Source of the DNA: Dellaglioa kimchii
GTDB lineage: Bacteria > Bacillota > Bacilli > Lactobacillales > Lactobacillaceae
Direction: 5' to 3'
Length of the DNA stretch: 64,000 nt
Assembly (NCBI RefSeq): GCF_046115505.1
Contig: NZ_CP170736.1
Span: forward strand, 186,001 to 250,000
Shown: positions 41,574-51,617 of the stretch, in pieces
Layout of the letters: the number at the start of each line of letters is the position of its first letter
Position numbering within the stretch: position 1 is the first letter of the stretch
Translations under genes and position numbers: made by a program
The notes under the pieces: generated by a model
Seen by the model: only the letters and a program-made list of their open reading frames with translations
Told to the model about the DNA's origin: nothing
Database searches by the model: none

Positions 41574-43853
41574 ATGGAAACAATTATTTATCAACCTAAT
41601 GAAATAGAAACTGCTGCAGAGTTATTAAAGCAAGGACAATTGATTGCGTTCCCAACTGAAACAGTGTACGGATTGGGTGCCGATGCGACAAATGAAGAGG
41701 CAGTCAAACAAGTGTATGCTGCAAAAGGTCGACCAAGTGATAATCCACTAATCGTACACGTTGCCGATGTAGAGACAGTTCGGGAATATGCACAACCACT
41801 TACTGCCAATGTGGAAAAGTTAATTAAAACATTTTGGCCGGGTTCATTGACGCTTATCCTTAAATTAAAAGCAGGAGCTCTTTCAAAGACTGTTACAGGC
41901 GGTTTAGAAACTGCAGCCTTTAGAATGCCAGATAACAAAGTTACATTAGATTTTATTATTAAGTCGGGCGTTCCAATTGTTGGCCCTTCAGCTAATACTT
42001 CAGGTAAACCTAGTCCAACAATGGCAGAACATGTTGCTCATGATTTGAATGGTAAAATTGCTGGTATCATTGATGATGGGCAAACAAAAGTAGGGGTGGA
42101 GTCAACTGTCTTAGACATGAGTACAGATGAACCAACAATTTTGAGACCTGGAGCAGTTACTCAGTCACAAATTGAGTATGTAATTGGACACGTTAGTGAT
42201 GATACACATGAAGTTGCCGAAGGAGAAACACCAAAAGCACCTGGGATGAAGTATCGACATTATGCACCAAGAGCACAAGTTGCGATTGTTGATTCAACAC
42301 AAAATTGGTCAGATATTTTAGACTGGGTCGCTAAACAAGATATTGCAATCGGATTAATGGCTAAAGAAGGTCAAATTGATACGGATCAGATACCTAAGAA
42401 TAGTGGCTATTCTTCTTTAGGAAAAACAATCGAGTCAGCGAGTCAATCACTTTTTGACGGCTTACGCTACTTCGATGACAACCCTAATGTTCAAATGATT
42501 TTAGTTGAAGGGTTTGATAAAAAGGGATTGGGTGTTGCTTACATGAACCGTCTTGAAAAAGCAGCAAGTAGCCAAAATATTGTTGAACTTATGGACGCTG
42601 AAAAAGTGAAATATAAACAACAGGATAAAGAATTGTGGGATGCAATCGCTCATGAAGAAAAACGCCAAGAGGACAATATTGAATTAATTGCGTCTGAAAA
42701 TATCGTTTCTGATGCCGTACGTGCTGCACAAGGTAGCGTGTTAACCAATAAGTATGCTGAAGGGTATCCTAATAAGCGTTACTACGGGGGTTGTGAGTAT
42801 ATTGATGTAGTTGAACAATTAGCTATTGATCGTGCTAAGGCACTATTCCATGCTGAATATGCCAATGTACAACCACATTCTGGTTCACAAGCTAATATGG
42901 CCGTTTACCAGGCATTTTTAGAACCTCAAGATAAGATTTTAGGAATGAAATTAAACGACGGTGGACATTTAACGCATGGTTCACCAGTAAATTTCTCAGG
43001 TGAATTGTACAATTTTGTTAGTTATGGTGTTGATTCTAAAACAGAACGTTTAAATTATGATGCTATTCGAGAAATAGCGCTTAAAGAAAAACCTAAAATG
43101 ATTATTGCCGGAGCCTCAGCTTATAGTCGAATGATCGACTTTACAAAATTTAGATCAATCGCTGATGAAGTTGGCGCCTATTTAATGGTAGATATGGCTC
43201 ATATTGCTGGTCTTGTAGCTACTGGACTGCATCCAAATCCCGTAGATGTAGCTGATGTTGTTACGACAACAACGCATAAAACGTTACGTGGCCCTCGTGG
43301 TGGAATGATTCTTGCTAAAGAAAAATATGCTAAAAAACTAAACTCGGCAGTTTTCCCTGGTACACAAGGCGGCCCACTTGAACACGTAATTGCTGGGAAA
43401 GCGGCAGCATTCTATGAAGCAGCGCAACCAGCATTTACGGCATATATGTATCAGGTTGTTCAGAATTCACAAGCAATGGCCGGTGTGTTTGCACAGTCAG
43501 ATTTAGTGAGAGTTATTTCTGGTGGAACTGATAATCACTTAATGAACTTAGATGTAACACCTTCTGGGTTAAATGGAAAAGAAGTTCAAAACTTATTAGA
43601 TCGTGTTCATATTACTGTGAATAAAAATACAATTCCAAATGAATCATTGAGCCCATTTAAAACGTCTGGAATTCGAATTGGGACGCCAGCAATTTCTACT
43701 CGTGGGTTTGACAGCGAAGACGTAAAAGTGATTGCAATTCTAATTCTATACGCAATTCAATTTCATGATGATGACGATAAATTAGCCGAAATTGGTTCGC
43801 AAGTTTTAGCATTATCTAAAAAGCATCCTATTTCACAAATTAAATACGTTTAA
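41574..43853 (+). CDS. Sua5-GlyA fusion: threonylcarbamoyl-AMP synthase joined to serine hydroxymethyltransferase
   Basis: One 759-codon open frame. Residues 1 to about 335 are a complete Sua5 (YrdC domain with PTETVYGLGADA and KGRPSDNPL, then the C-terminal Sua5 domain ending YMNRLEKAASS). Residues about 340-759 are a complete GlyA, with ELIASENIVS, the PLP lysine K569 (TTTTHKTLRGPRGG) and the usual C-terminus. Sua5 makes TC-AMP for tRNA t6A37; GlyA makes glycine and methylene-THF from serine. No stop lies between them. An ATG at 42591 (residue 340) could start a separate GlyA, but it has no ribosome site upstream, so a true fusion or internal re-initiation must be distinguished. In related bacteria these are normally adjacent separate genes. 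Confidence 0.9.
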   Translation: METIIYQPNEIETAAELLKQGQLIAFPTETVYGLGADATNEEAVKQVYAAKGRPSDNPLIVHVADVETVREYAQPLTANVEKLIKTFWPGSLTLILKLKAGALSKTVTGGLETAAFRMPDNKVTLDFIIKSGVPIVGPSANTSGKPSPTMAEHVAHDLNGKIAGIIDDGQTKVGVESTVLDMSTDEPTILRPGAVTQSQIEYVIGHVSDDTHEVAEGETPKAPGMKYRHYAPRAQVAIVDSTQNWSDILDWVAKQDIAIGLMAKEGQIDTDQIPKNSGYSSLGKTIESASQSLFDGLRYFDDNPNVQMILVEGFDKKGLGVAYMNRLEKAASSQNIVELMDAEKVKYKQQDKELWDAIAHEEKRQEDNIELIASENIVSDAVRAAQGSVLTNKYAEGYPNKRYYGGCEYIDVVEQLAIDRAKALFHAEYANVQPHSGSQANMAVYQAFLEPQDKILGMKLNDGGHLTHGSPVNFSGELYNFVSYGVDSKTERLNYDAIREIALKEKPKMIIAGASAYSRMIDFTKFRSIADEVGAYLMVDMAHIAGLVATGLHPNPVDVADVVTTTTHKTLRGPRGGMILAKEKYAKKLNSAVFPGTQGGPLEHVIAGKAAAFYEAAQPAFTAYMYQVVQNSQAMAGVFAQSDLVRVISGGTDNHLMNLDVTPSGLNGKEVQNLLDRVHITVNKNTIPNESLSPFKTSGIRIGTPAISTRGFDSEDVKVIAILILYAIQFHDDDDKLAEIGSQVLALSKKHPISQIKYV

Positions 43854-43917
43854 GACTAGTATTTTAGGTAATAATTCGCTAAAATAGAATAGACTAAATT
43901 TAAGGGAGTGTTTCGTA

Positions 43918-44547
43918 ATGGGCAAATTTCAAGTGATGGACCATCCGTTAATTCAACACAAATTAACGATTATACGTGATAAGAACTGTGGTACAAAAGA
44001 ATTTAGAGAAGTTGTTAATGAAATTGCTGAACTAATGGTATATGATGTTTCTCGCGATTTTGCTTTAGAAGATGTTATCGTTGAAACACCTATGGGTAAA
44101 ACAACACAAAAAACATTGGCTGGTAAGAAAATTGCTATTATCCCTATTTTAAGAGCCGGTTTAGGGATGGTTGATGGTATTTTGGAATTATTACCAGCAG
44201 CTAAAGTTGGACATATTGGTATGTACCGTGATGAAACAACATTCCAACCAACAGAATATTTTGTAAAAATGCCTGAAGATATTGCTAGTCGTGATCTCCT
44301 TGTAGTAGACCCAATGCTTGCTACTGGTGGTTCTGCTATTATGGCAGTTGATGCATTAAAGAAGCGTGGCGCAAAAACAATTAAGTTTGTTTGTCTTGTT
44401 GCGGCTCCAGAAGGTGTTGCAGCTTTACGTGAAAAACATCCTGATATTGATATTTATACAGCAGCACTTGATGATCACTTGAATGAAGATGGCTACATTG
44501 TCCCAGGTTTGGGCGATGCAGGTGATCGATTGTTTGGTACGAAATAA
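43918..44547 (+). CDS. upp: Uracil phosphoribosyltransferase
   Basis: 209 residues. The PRPP-binding motif is LLVVDPMLATGGSAIMAV (about residues 125-142), and the uracil-binding end is GYIVPGLGDAGDR. It makes UMP from uracil and PRPP. An AAGGGAG site precedes the ATG. The position just before the atp operon is the common Lactobacillaceae order. Confidence 0.97.
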   Translation: MGKFQVMDHPLIQHKLTIIRDKNCGTKEFREVVNEIAELMVYDVSRDFALEDVIVETPMGKTTQKTLAGKKIAIIPILRAGLGMVDGILELLPAAKVGHIGMYRDETTFQPTEYFVKMPEDIASRDLLVVDPMLATGGSAIMAVDALKKRGAKTIKFVCLVAAPEGVAALREKHPDIDIYTAALDDHLNEDGYIVPGLGDAGDRLFGTK

Positions 44548-44552
44548 ATTAA

Positions 44553-44606
44553 ATGAATGGCCCTTAGAATGCTTACGCGTAAGCCGTCTAGGTGTCATTT
44601 TTTTTA
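44553..44606 (+). terminator. Intrinsic terminator of upp
   Basis: An inner perfect stem GCTTAC/GTAAGC and an outer imperfect stem with AATG/CATT are followed by eight T. Confidence 0.85.
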
Positions 44607-44765
44607 ATGTGAAAAAAAACTCAAAATAAGTCAGAATTTCTTTTGTATTTTATTTCAATTGGTGGTATGATTTCTTTTGTAATTGGAGAATATTTATAAA
44701 GTTATTCTCTTTAATTTATACCGTTTTATACGGTCAAATAAAAGTTTGGAAAGAGGTGAAATTCT

Positions 44766-45476
44766 GTGGATGGAGATGCTTTCGTTGTGAATTTTTATGG
44801 CCTACCTTTCAATATTACGAATGTCGTTTCCGGTTTACTTGCATGTGTGATTGTCGCGATGATAGCTATTGTATTATCGAGAAGACTGACCATGAAACCG
44901 ACTGGTAGACAAAATGTTTTGGAATGGCTCATTGATTTCACCAACGGTATTGTTAAAAGCGCAATGCCAGGAAAAGAAGGTAAGAAGTTTAATTTATTAG
45001 CATTTACGTTATTCTTATTTATCTTTGTATCTAACCAAATGGGTTTATTTTTACAAATAGGTTTTGGCGACAAGACGTTGATTAAAAGTCCAACGTCGAG
45101 TCCGCTAACGACACTAACGTTTGCATTTTTGATTCTGCTATTATCACATTTTATGGGTGTTATTCAATTCGGATTTAAGGGATATATTAAAAATTCCTAT
45201 TTAAGTCCAGTTGCATTTCTTTTACCTATTAATTTGATTGAAGAATTTACAAATTTGCTAACATTAGCTCTTCGTTTGTACGGAAACATTTACGCTGGGG
45301 AAGTATTATTAACGTTAATTGGTGGTGCAGTTTCTATGGGCCCATTAATGACTATCGTGGCTTTACCAGTTGAAATGATCTGGCAAGGATTCTCTCTGTT
45401 TATCGGAAGTATCCAAGCTTACGTATTCGTAACATTGTCAATGGTTTATATCGGTGGAAAAGTACAAAAAGAATAA
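44766..45476 (+). CDS. atpB: ATP synthase Fo subunit a
   Basis: 236 residues with five to six membrane helices. The conserved arginine of the proton path is in LTLALRLYGNIYAGEVLL. It forms the half-channels next to the c-ring. Translation begins at a GTG with GAGGTG seven bases upstream. It is first in atpBEFHAGDC; there is no atpI upstream. Confidence 0.97.
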   Translation: MDGDAFVVNFYGLPFNITNVVSGLLACVIVAMIAIVLSRRLTMKPTGRQNVLEWLIDFTNGIVKSAMPGKEGKKFNLLAFTLFLFIFVSNQMGLFLQIGFGDKTLIKSPTSSPLTTLTFAFLILLLSHFMGVIQFGFKGYIKNSYLSPVAFLLPINLIEEFTNLLTLALRLYGNIYAGEVLLTLIGGAVSMGPLMTIVALPVEMIWQGFSLFIGSIQAYVFVTLSMVYIGGKVQKE

Positions 45477-45506
45477 AACAAGATATCTAAGGAGGAAACA
45501 ATTATT

Positions 45507-45719
45507 ATGGGATTATTAGCAGCAGGTATTGCAGCTGGTTTAGCCGCTGTCGCAACAGGTATTGGTAATGGTTTAGTTATTTCTAAAACAATCGAAGGTA
45601 TGGCTCGCCAACCAGAATTATCTGGTCAATTACGTTCAACAATGTTTATTGGTGTTGGTTTGATTGAAGCCGTTCCTATTATTGCTATCGTTATTTCATT
45701 CTTATTGATGGCTAAATAA
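45507..45719 (+). CDS. atpE: ATP synthase Fo subunit c
   Basis: A 70-residue hairpin of two membrane helices, with the glycine-rich first helix (GLAAVATGIGNGL), the polar loop ARQPE and the proton-binding glutamate in GLIEAVPII (about residue 54). It oligomerises into the rotor ring. A strong AAGGAGG site fits the need for many copies. Confidence 0.98.
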   Translation: MGLLAAGIAAGLAAVATGIGNGLVISKTIEGMARQPELSGQLRSTMFIGVGLIEAVPIIAIVISFLLMAK

Positions 45720-45790
45720 TTTTTGAAATTAAGTTTGATTCTTCGTTGATACAACGAAATATATTAATTTTAAAAAGGAGGTGTCAATAG

Positions 45791-46300
45791 ATGTTTTCAG
45801 ATTTAGTTTTCGGTGCAGTTGGTAATTTTCAAACTGGTGATTTCTTATTCTATATTATTTCGTTTGTTATTTTGATGTTAATCATCAAACACTTTGCATG
45901 GGGTCCTGTCACAAAAATGATGAGTGACCGTGCAGATAAAATTGCAAATGATTTAGATTCTGCTGAAGATTCAAGAAAAAAAGCCGATATTTTGGCAACT
46001 GAACGACAAGACCAATTAGATAATTCACGTCAAGAAGCATCTGAAATTGTTAGTCGTGCAAAAGATAACGGTAAAAAGCAACATGATGATATCGTTTCTG
46101 GAGCTCAAGATGAAGCAACGACGTTGAAACAAAATGCTGTTAAAGATATTGAACAAGAACGCCAAGAAGTTTTGAGTAGCGTTCAAAGTGATGTCGCTGA
46201 ATTATCTATTGAAATTGCTTCTAAGATTATTCAAAAAGAATTAAATGAGAATGATCAAAAAAACTTAATCAATTCTTATATTGAAGGGTTGGTAAAGTAA
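45791..46300 (+). CDS. atpF: ATP synthase Fo subunit b
   Basis: 169 residues: one N-terminal membrane helix (about 16-36) and a long charged coiled coil forming the peripheral stalk. An AAGGAGGTG site precedes the ATG. The delta gene starts two bases later. Confidence 0.96.
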   Translation: MFSDLVFGAVGNFQTGDFLFYIISFVILMLIIKHFAWGPVTKMMSDRADKIANDLDSAEDSRKKADILATERQDQLDNSRQEASEIVSRAKDNGKKQHDDIVSGAQDEATTLKQNAVKDIEQERQEVLSSVQSDVAELSIEIASKIIQKELNENDQKNLINSYIEGLVK

Positions 46301-46301
46301 A

Positions 46302-46844
46302 ATGAAATTAGATAAGGCAACCGTTGCCAATCGTTACGGTGAAGCCATCTTTGAAATTGCTGATGAACAAGGTAATATTGTTGCCTTTTCTGAAGAATTA
46401 GAGGAAGTTAGACAAGTTTTTCTTGCTAATCCACAATTGAGTGAAGTGCTTGTTGATGCACGTCTTAATTTGTTAGAAAAGCAAGACCTTGTTAAAGTCT
46501 TACTCAAAGATGCATCTCCAATTATTGCAAACGTTATCCAAATGGTCTTTGATTATGGTCGAATGGGTGATATGGTTGGAATAATTGAAGAATTCGAACG
46601 ATTATGCGATGTTAAAGAAAAAGTTGTACATGCAACCGTCACAACTGCAATTGAGCTTGATGATAGTCAATTAACGAAATTATCAAGTAAGTTTGCAGAA
46701 AGAATCGGTGCAAATAAGATAGTATTTAACAATATTATTGATGAAAAAATTATTGGTGGCGTTATTATTGAAGCCAATAATCAGATTTTTGATGGCTCAA
46801 TTTCATCAAAAATCAACAAAGTAAAACGATTATTAGCGGAGTAA
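46302..46844 (+). CDS. atpH: ATP synthase F1 subunit delta
   Basis: 180 residues: the N-terminal helical bundle (ANRYGEAIFEIADEQG) and the C-terminal IIDEKIIGGVIIEANNQIFDGSISSKI typical of OSCP/delta. It ties F1 to the b-subunit stalk. It lies between atpF and atpA as expected. Confidence 0.96.
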   Translation: MKLDKATVANRYGEAIFEIADEQGNIVAFSEELEEVRQVFLANPQLSEVLVDARLNLLEKQDLVKVLLKDASPIIANVIQMVFDYGRMGDMVGIIEEFERLCDVKEKVVHATVTTAIELDDSQLTKLSSKFAERIGANKIVFNNIIDEKIIGGVIIEANNQIFDGSISSKINKVKRLLAE

Positions 46845-46875
46845 CATATTAAAGTAGTTAAGAGGTGAACCTTGT

Positions 46876-48393
46876 ATGAGCATTAAAGCTGAAGAAATCA
46901 GTGCTTTAATTAAAGAACAATTGGAACAATATAAAGACGAACTTATCGTTGATGAAGTAGGTACCGTTACTTATGTTGGTGATGGTATTGCTCGTGCACA
47001 CGGTTTGGATAATGCTTTATCAGGAGAATTGTTAGAATTTTCTGACGGTACTTATGGTATGGCTCAAAATCTAGAAACAAACGATGTTGGTATCGTTATT
47101 TTAGGTGGCTATGAAGGTATCCGTGAAGGCGACGTTGTCAAACGTACGGGTAGAATCATGGAAGTTCCTGTTGGTGAAGAACTTATCGGACGTGTTGTTA
47201 ATCCTTTAGGCCAACCCATCGATGGTAAAGGTGATCTTAAGACAAACAAAACTCGTCCAGTCGAAAAAAAGGCTCCAGGAGTTATGGATCGTAAGTCAGT
47301 TGATCAACCTTTACAAACTGGACTTAAAGCTATTGATGCTTTAGTTCCAATTGGCCGTGGACAACGTGAATTGATTATTGGTGATCGTAAGACTGGTAAA
47401 ACATCAGTTGCTATTGATACGATTTTAAATCAAAAAGATCAAGACATGATTTGTATCTATGTTGCTATTGGACAAAAAGAATCAACTGTTAGCGCACAAG
47501 TGGAAACGTTACGTCGATTAGGCGCAATGGACTACACAATTGTCGTTAGTGCTGGTCCTGCTTCTCCCGCACCATTATTATGGTTAGCTCCATATACTGG
47601 TTCAGCAATGGGTGAAGAATTCATGTATAACGGTAAACATGTCTTGATTGTATTTGATGATTTATCAAAACAAGCAACGGCTTACCGTGAACTGTCATTA
47701 ATTTTGAGACGTCCGCCGGGTCGTGAAGCTTATCCTGGTGATGTTTTCTACTTACATTCATGTTTACTTGAACGTGCAGCTAAGTTAAGTGATGAATTGG
47801 GTGGTGGTTCAATGACTGCTCTTCCATTTATCGAAACACAGGCTGGTGATGTTTCTGCATATATTCCTACTAACGTAATTTCGATTACTGATGGTCAAAT
47901 TTTCTTGGATAGTGATTTATTCTATTCAGGTACTCGTCCAGCTATTGATGCTGGTACATCAGTTTCTCGTGTTGGTGGGTCAGCTCAAATTAAAGCAATG
48001 AAGAAAGTTGCCGGAAGCCTTCGTTTGGCTCTTGCATCATTCCGAGAATTAGAATCATTTTCTCAATTTGGTTCTGATTTAGATGCTGCAACACAAGCTA
48101 AATTAAATCGTGGACATCGTACGGTTGAAGTACTTAAACAACCATTACACAAGCCATTAGTTGTTGAAAAACAAGTTTTAATTTTATACGCATTAACACA
48201 TGGATTCTTGGATTCAGTTCCTGTTGATGATATTCTTCGTTTTGAAGGTGAAATTTTTGATTTCTTTGATAATAATCATAGTGATCTTTTAAATCACATC
48301 AAAGAAACAGGTAATTTACCAGACGAAGATAAATTTGATGCTGCAATCAAAGACTTTTCAGAAGGTTTCCAAGTAACTCCTGAAAAAGCGTAA
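46876..48393 (+). CDS. atpA: ATP synthase F1 subunit alpha
   Basis: 505 residues. The Walker A region GDRKTGKTSVAIDTI (about 170-184) and the signature PAIDAGTSVSRVGG (about 356-369) are clear. It carries the non-catalytic nucleotide site of the alpha3beta3 hexamer. Confidence 0.98.
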   Translation: MSIKAEEISALIKEQLEQYKDELIVDEVGTVTYVGDGIARAHGLDNALSGELLEFSDGTYGMAQNLETNDVGIVILGGYEGIREGDVVKRTGRIMEVPVGEELIGRVVNPLGQPIDGKGDLKTNKTRPVEKKAPGVMDRKSVDQPLQTGLKAIDALVPIGRGQRELIIGDRKTGKTSVAIDTILNQKDQDMICIYVAIGQKESTVSAQVETLRRLGAMDYTIVVSAGPASPAPLLWLAPYTGSAMGEEFMYNGKHVLIVFDDLSKQATAYRELSLILRRPPGREAYPGDVFYLHSCLLERAAKLSDELGGGSMTALPFIETQAGDVSAYIPTNVISITDGQIFLDSDLFYSGTRPAIDAGTSVSRVGGSAQIKAMKKVAGSLRLALASFRELESFSQFGSDLDAATQAKLNRGHRTVEVLKQPLHKPLVVEKQVLILYALTHGFLDSVPVDDILRFEGEIFDFFDNNHSDLLNHIKETGNLPDEDKFDAAIKDFSEGFQVTPEKA

Positions 48394-48424
48394 ACTAAAA
48401 GTAAATGAAAGATGGTGAGAATTA

Positions 48425-49372
48425 ATGGGTGCTTCATTAATGGAAGTAAAGCGTCGAATCGTTTCAACTAAGAAAACGGGACAAATAACTGGCGCAATGC
48501 AAGTTGTTTCGACTGCTAAGTTAAGCCAAATTCAACGTCATACTCAAAGTTATCAGATATATGCTTCTAAAATTAGAAGTGTCATTACCCATCTTGCCCA
48601 ATCTCACCTTTTAGATGCTAAAGCTGGAAAATCAAAGCAATCATCTGAGAATGATAGTTCAAAATTTTCAGGTTTTGATATGTTACAAAAGAGACCTGTT
48701 AAAAAAAGTGGTTATTTAATTATTACTTCTGATCGTGGTTTAGTTGGTAGTTACAATAGTAACGTGATTAAACAAACATTAGATTTGATGAAGCAAAATG
48801 GCCATACTGTAGATAATGCTGTTATTATTGCTGTTGGTGGTACTGGTGCTGACTTCTTTAAAAATAGAGGATATGAGGTTGCCTACGAATACCGTGGTGT
48901 AAGTGATATTCCAACGTTTATTGAGGTTCGTGAAATTGTTAAATCAGTGGTAACAATGTATAACAGTGAAGTTTATGATGAATTATTTGTTTGTTATAAT
49001 CATTTCGTTAATAGTTTACAATCAGACTTTCATTCTGAACAAATGCTTCCTATTTCAGAAGTGAATATGGATACAGATGCAGAGGGTGTTGAAACGTCTA
49101 ATGTGATGGGTAATGAAGATTATGATATGGAACCTTCGGGAGATGCAATTCTTGAAGTTGTTCTACCTCAGTTTGCTGAAAGCTTAGTATATGGTGCGAT
49201 TTTAGATGCTAAAACAGCTGAACATGCTTCAAGTTCTACAGCAATGAAATCTGCGACAGATAATGCTAAAGATATTATTGCATCATTAGAATTAAAGTAT
49301 AATCGTGCACGTCAAAGTGCTATTACAACAGAAATTACAGAAATTACTGGTGCAACAGCTGCTTTAGAGTAA
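48425..49372 (+). CDS. atpG: ATP synthase F1 subunit gamma
   Basis: 315 residues, with the N-terminal helix MEVKRRIVSTKKTGQITGAMQVVSTAKL and C-terminal helix RARQSAITTEITEI that form the central shaft. It is about 25 residues longer than the Bacillus protein because of a Ser/Lys-rich insertion (about 62-85) before KKSGYLIITSDRGLVG; a similar extension is usual in lactobacilli. Confidence 0.97.
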   Translation: MGASLMEVKRRIVSTKKTGQITGAMQVVSTAKLSQIQRHTQSYQIYASKIRSVITHLAQSHLLDAKAGKSKQSSENDSSKFSGFDMLQKRPVKKSGYLIITSDRGLVGSYNSNVIKQTLDLMKQNGHTVDNAVIIAVGGTGADFFKNRGYEVAYEYRGVSDIPTFIEVREIVKSVVTMYNSEVYDELFVCYNHFVNSLQSDFHSEQMLPISEVNMDTDAEGVETSNVMGNEDYDMEPSGDAILEVVLPQFAESLVYGAILDAKTAEHASSSTAMKSATDNAKDIIASLELKYNRARQSAITTEITEITGATAALE

Positions 49373-49395
49373 AATGACAGGAGGAAATACAGAAG

Positions 49396-50796
49396 ATGAG
49401 TCTCGGTAAAGTTGTTCAAGTTATCGGGCCCGTCGTCGATGTACAATTCTCTTTAAACGAAACCTTACCAGATATCAATAATGCGTTAAAAGTTACACGT
49501 GAAGATGGAACTGCTCTAATTATCGAAGTTACGCTTGAATTAGGTGACGGAGTTATGAGAACAATCGCCATGGATTCTACGGATGGCTTGCAACGTGGAA
49601 CAGTTGTTGAAGACACAGGTGCTTCAATTTCTGTCCCTGTTGGTGAAGATACTCTTGGTCGAGTGTTTAACGTTTTAGGAGATACCATTGATGGTGGTCC
49701 TGAATTTAATAAAGATGCAGAGCGTAGTAGCATCCATAAAGATGCTCCTAAATATGATGAATTAAGTGCAAGTACTGAGGTTCTTGAAACAGGAATTAAA
49801 GTTATTGACTTGTTAGCCCCTTATATTAAAGGTGGTAAAATTGGATTATTCGGTGGTGCCGGTGTTGGTAAAACTGTTTTAATTCAAGAATTAATTCATA
49901 ATATTGCTCAAGAACATAATGGTATTTCAGTGTTTACCGGTGTTGGTGAACGTACTCGTGAAGGTAATGACCTTTACTTTGAAATGAAAGAATCCGGCGT
50001 GTTAGAGAAGACAGCCATGGTGTTTGGTCAGATGAACGAGCCGCCTGGTGCCCGTATGCGTGTTGCATTGACTGGTCTTACAATTGCGGAATATTTCCGT
50101 GATGAAAAAGGACAAGATGTGTTATTGTTTATTGATAATATTTTCCGCTTTACACAAGCTGGTTCTGAAGTTTCAGCCTTATTAGGCCGTATTCCTTCAG
50201 CCGTAGGTTATCAACCAACATTAGCTACTGAAATGGGTCAATTGCAAGAACGTATTACGTCGACTAAAAAGGGTTCAGTTACATCAATTCAAGCAGTTTA
50301 TGTTCCAGCTGATGATTATACTGATCCTGCTCCTGCAACGACGTTCGCCCATTTGGATGCAACAACTAACTTGGAACGTAGCTTAACGCAACAAGGTATT
50401 TACCCAGCTGTTGATCCTTTGGCTTCAACTTCAAGTGCTTTGACACCTGAAATTGTTGGAGAAGAACATTATCGTGTTGCTACGGAAGTTCAACATACGT
50501 TACAACGTTATCGTGAATTACAAGATATTATTTCTATTTTAGGTATGGATGAATTATCTGATGATGAAAAAGTAATTGTAGCACGTGCGCGTCGTATCCA
50601 ATTCTTCCTTTCACAAAACTTTAATGTTGCCGAACAATTCACAGGAAAACCTGGATCATATGTACCAATTGCTGAAACAGTTCAAGGATTTAAAGATATT
50701 CTTGATGGTAAATATGATTCACTTCCTGAAGATGCTTTCAATGGTGTCGGCCCAATCGAAGATGTTATTGAAGCAGCAAATAAAATGGCAAAATAG
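49396..50796 (+). CDS. atpD: ATP synthase F1 subunit beta
   Basis: 466 residues. Walker A is GGAGVGKTVLIQEL (about 154-167), the catalytic glutamate is in GVGERTREGNDL, and the signature is PAVDPLASTSS. It is the catalytic subunit. An AGGAGG site precedes the ATG. Confidence 0.98.
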   Translation: MSLGKVVQVIGPVVDVQFSLNETLPDINNALKVTREDGTALIIEVTLELGDGVMRTIAMDSTDGLQRGTVVEDTGASISVPVGEDTLGRVFNVLGDTIDGGPEFNKDAERSSIHKDAPKYDELSASTEVLETGIKVIDLLAPYIKGGKIGLFGGAGVGKTVLIQELIHNIAQEHNGISVFTGVGERTREGNDLYFEMKESGVLEKTAMVFGQMNEPPGARMRVALTGLTIAEYFRDEKGQDVLLFIDNIFRFTQAGSEVSALLGRIPSAVGYQPTLATEMGQLQERITSTKKGSVTSIQAVYVPADDYTDPAPATTFAHLDATTNLERSLTQQGIYPAVDPLASTSSALTPEIVGEEHYRVATEVQHTLQRYRELQDIISILGMDELSDDEKVIVARARRIQFFLSQNFNVAEQFTGKPGSYVPIAETVQGFKDILDGKYDSLPEDAFNGVGPIEDVIEAANKMAK

Positions 50797-50809
50797 GGGG
50801 TAATAACAG

Positions 50810-51229
50810 ATGGCTGAAGATTCAGTTTTGACCGTTAGTATCGTCACTCCTGATGGTAGTGTTTATGACAATAATGCTGAAATGATTATTGTTAAAACAC
50901 CCAGCGGGGAAATGGGTATTTTACCCAATCATATTCCAGTTATTGCTTCTCTTGATATTGATGCTGTCAGGGTTAAGGTAAATGATAATGAAGAAGATGA
51001 AATTGCCGTAAGTGGTGGATTCATTGAATTTTCAAAAAATGTCGCAACGGTTGTTGCAAATGCAGCAGAATGCCAAGAAGATATTGATGAAAATCGTGCA
51101 CAGGCTGCTAAAAAAAGAGCTGAGCAGATGATTTCTACTGCAAAACAAACACATAATGTTGATGAACTTAAAAGATCTGAAATTGCACTTAGACGTGCAA
51201 TCAATCGAATTAATATCTCTAAACATTAA
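50810..51229 (+). CDS. atpC: ATP synthase F1 subunit epsilon
   Basis: 139 residues: a beta-sandwich (about 1-88, PSGEMGILPNHIPVIASL) and a C-terminal helical hairpin that can inhibit ATPase activity. It is last in the operon and is followed by a terminator. Confidence 0.96.
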   Translation: MAEDSVLTVSIVTPDGSVYDNNAEMIIVKTPSGEMGILPNHIPVIASLDIDAVRVKVNDNEEDEIAVSGGFIEFSKNVATVVANAAECQEDIDENRAQAAKKRAEQMISTAKQTHNVDELKRSEIALRRAINRINISKH

Positions 51230-51235
51230 TACAAA

Positions 51236-51272
51236 GTGGGTGCTGGATTTATTCAGTACCTTTTTTTGTATA
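51236..51272 (+). terminator. Terminator of the atp operon
   Basis: GGTGCTG/CAGTACC stem (one G-U or mismatch) with an eight-base loop, then seven T. Confidence 0.8.
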
Positions 51273-51366
51273 TACATATTAAATATTTCATTTTTGTTAC
51301 AAATATTAGCGACAAGTGGTACAAAATATGCTATGCTTATGACGAATAAATTTTAGGAGTGTTTTG

Positions 51367-51600
51367 ATGAATACTGTGGGAATCCAATCGCTAGTTACTT
51401 TAATGAGTCATCTAATGTTTATTGGAATTGCTTTTTGGGCAATTCAAGGGTTACGAATAGACAGATTTTTCCCACAAAGTAGCCAACAAAGAATCAAAGT
51501 TTTAATTGTTTTATTGGCTATTTTATTAGGATATACAAGCAGTGCCTTTTTCTTAAATTTTATTGATAATGTTCGTAATTTAGTTTTTTTAGTTAAATAA
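51367..51600 (+). CDS. DUF1146 small membrane protein (YwzB-like)
   Basis: 77 residues with two membrane helices (about 14-32 and 46-68) and an R-rich loop between (GLRIDRFFPQSSQQRIK). The position between atpC and murA is where DUF1146/YwzB is found in Bacilli. The ATG at 51367 has AGGAG eight bases upstream. Function unknown. Confidence 0.88.
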   Translation: MNTVGIQSLVTLMSHLMFIGIAFWAIQGLRIDRFFPQSSQQRIKVLIVLLAILLGYTSSAFFLNFIDNVRNLVFLVK

Positions 51601-51617
51601 TAACGGGGGAATAACTT

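Noticed and set aside
48620..48690. Insertion in ATP synthase gamma as a novelty
   Set aside because: A similar Ser/Lys-rich extension before the second domain strand is usual for lactobacilli.
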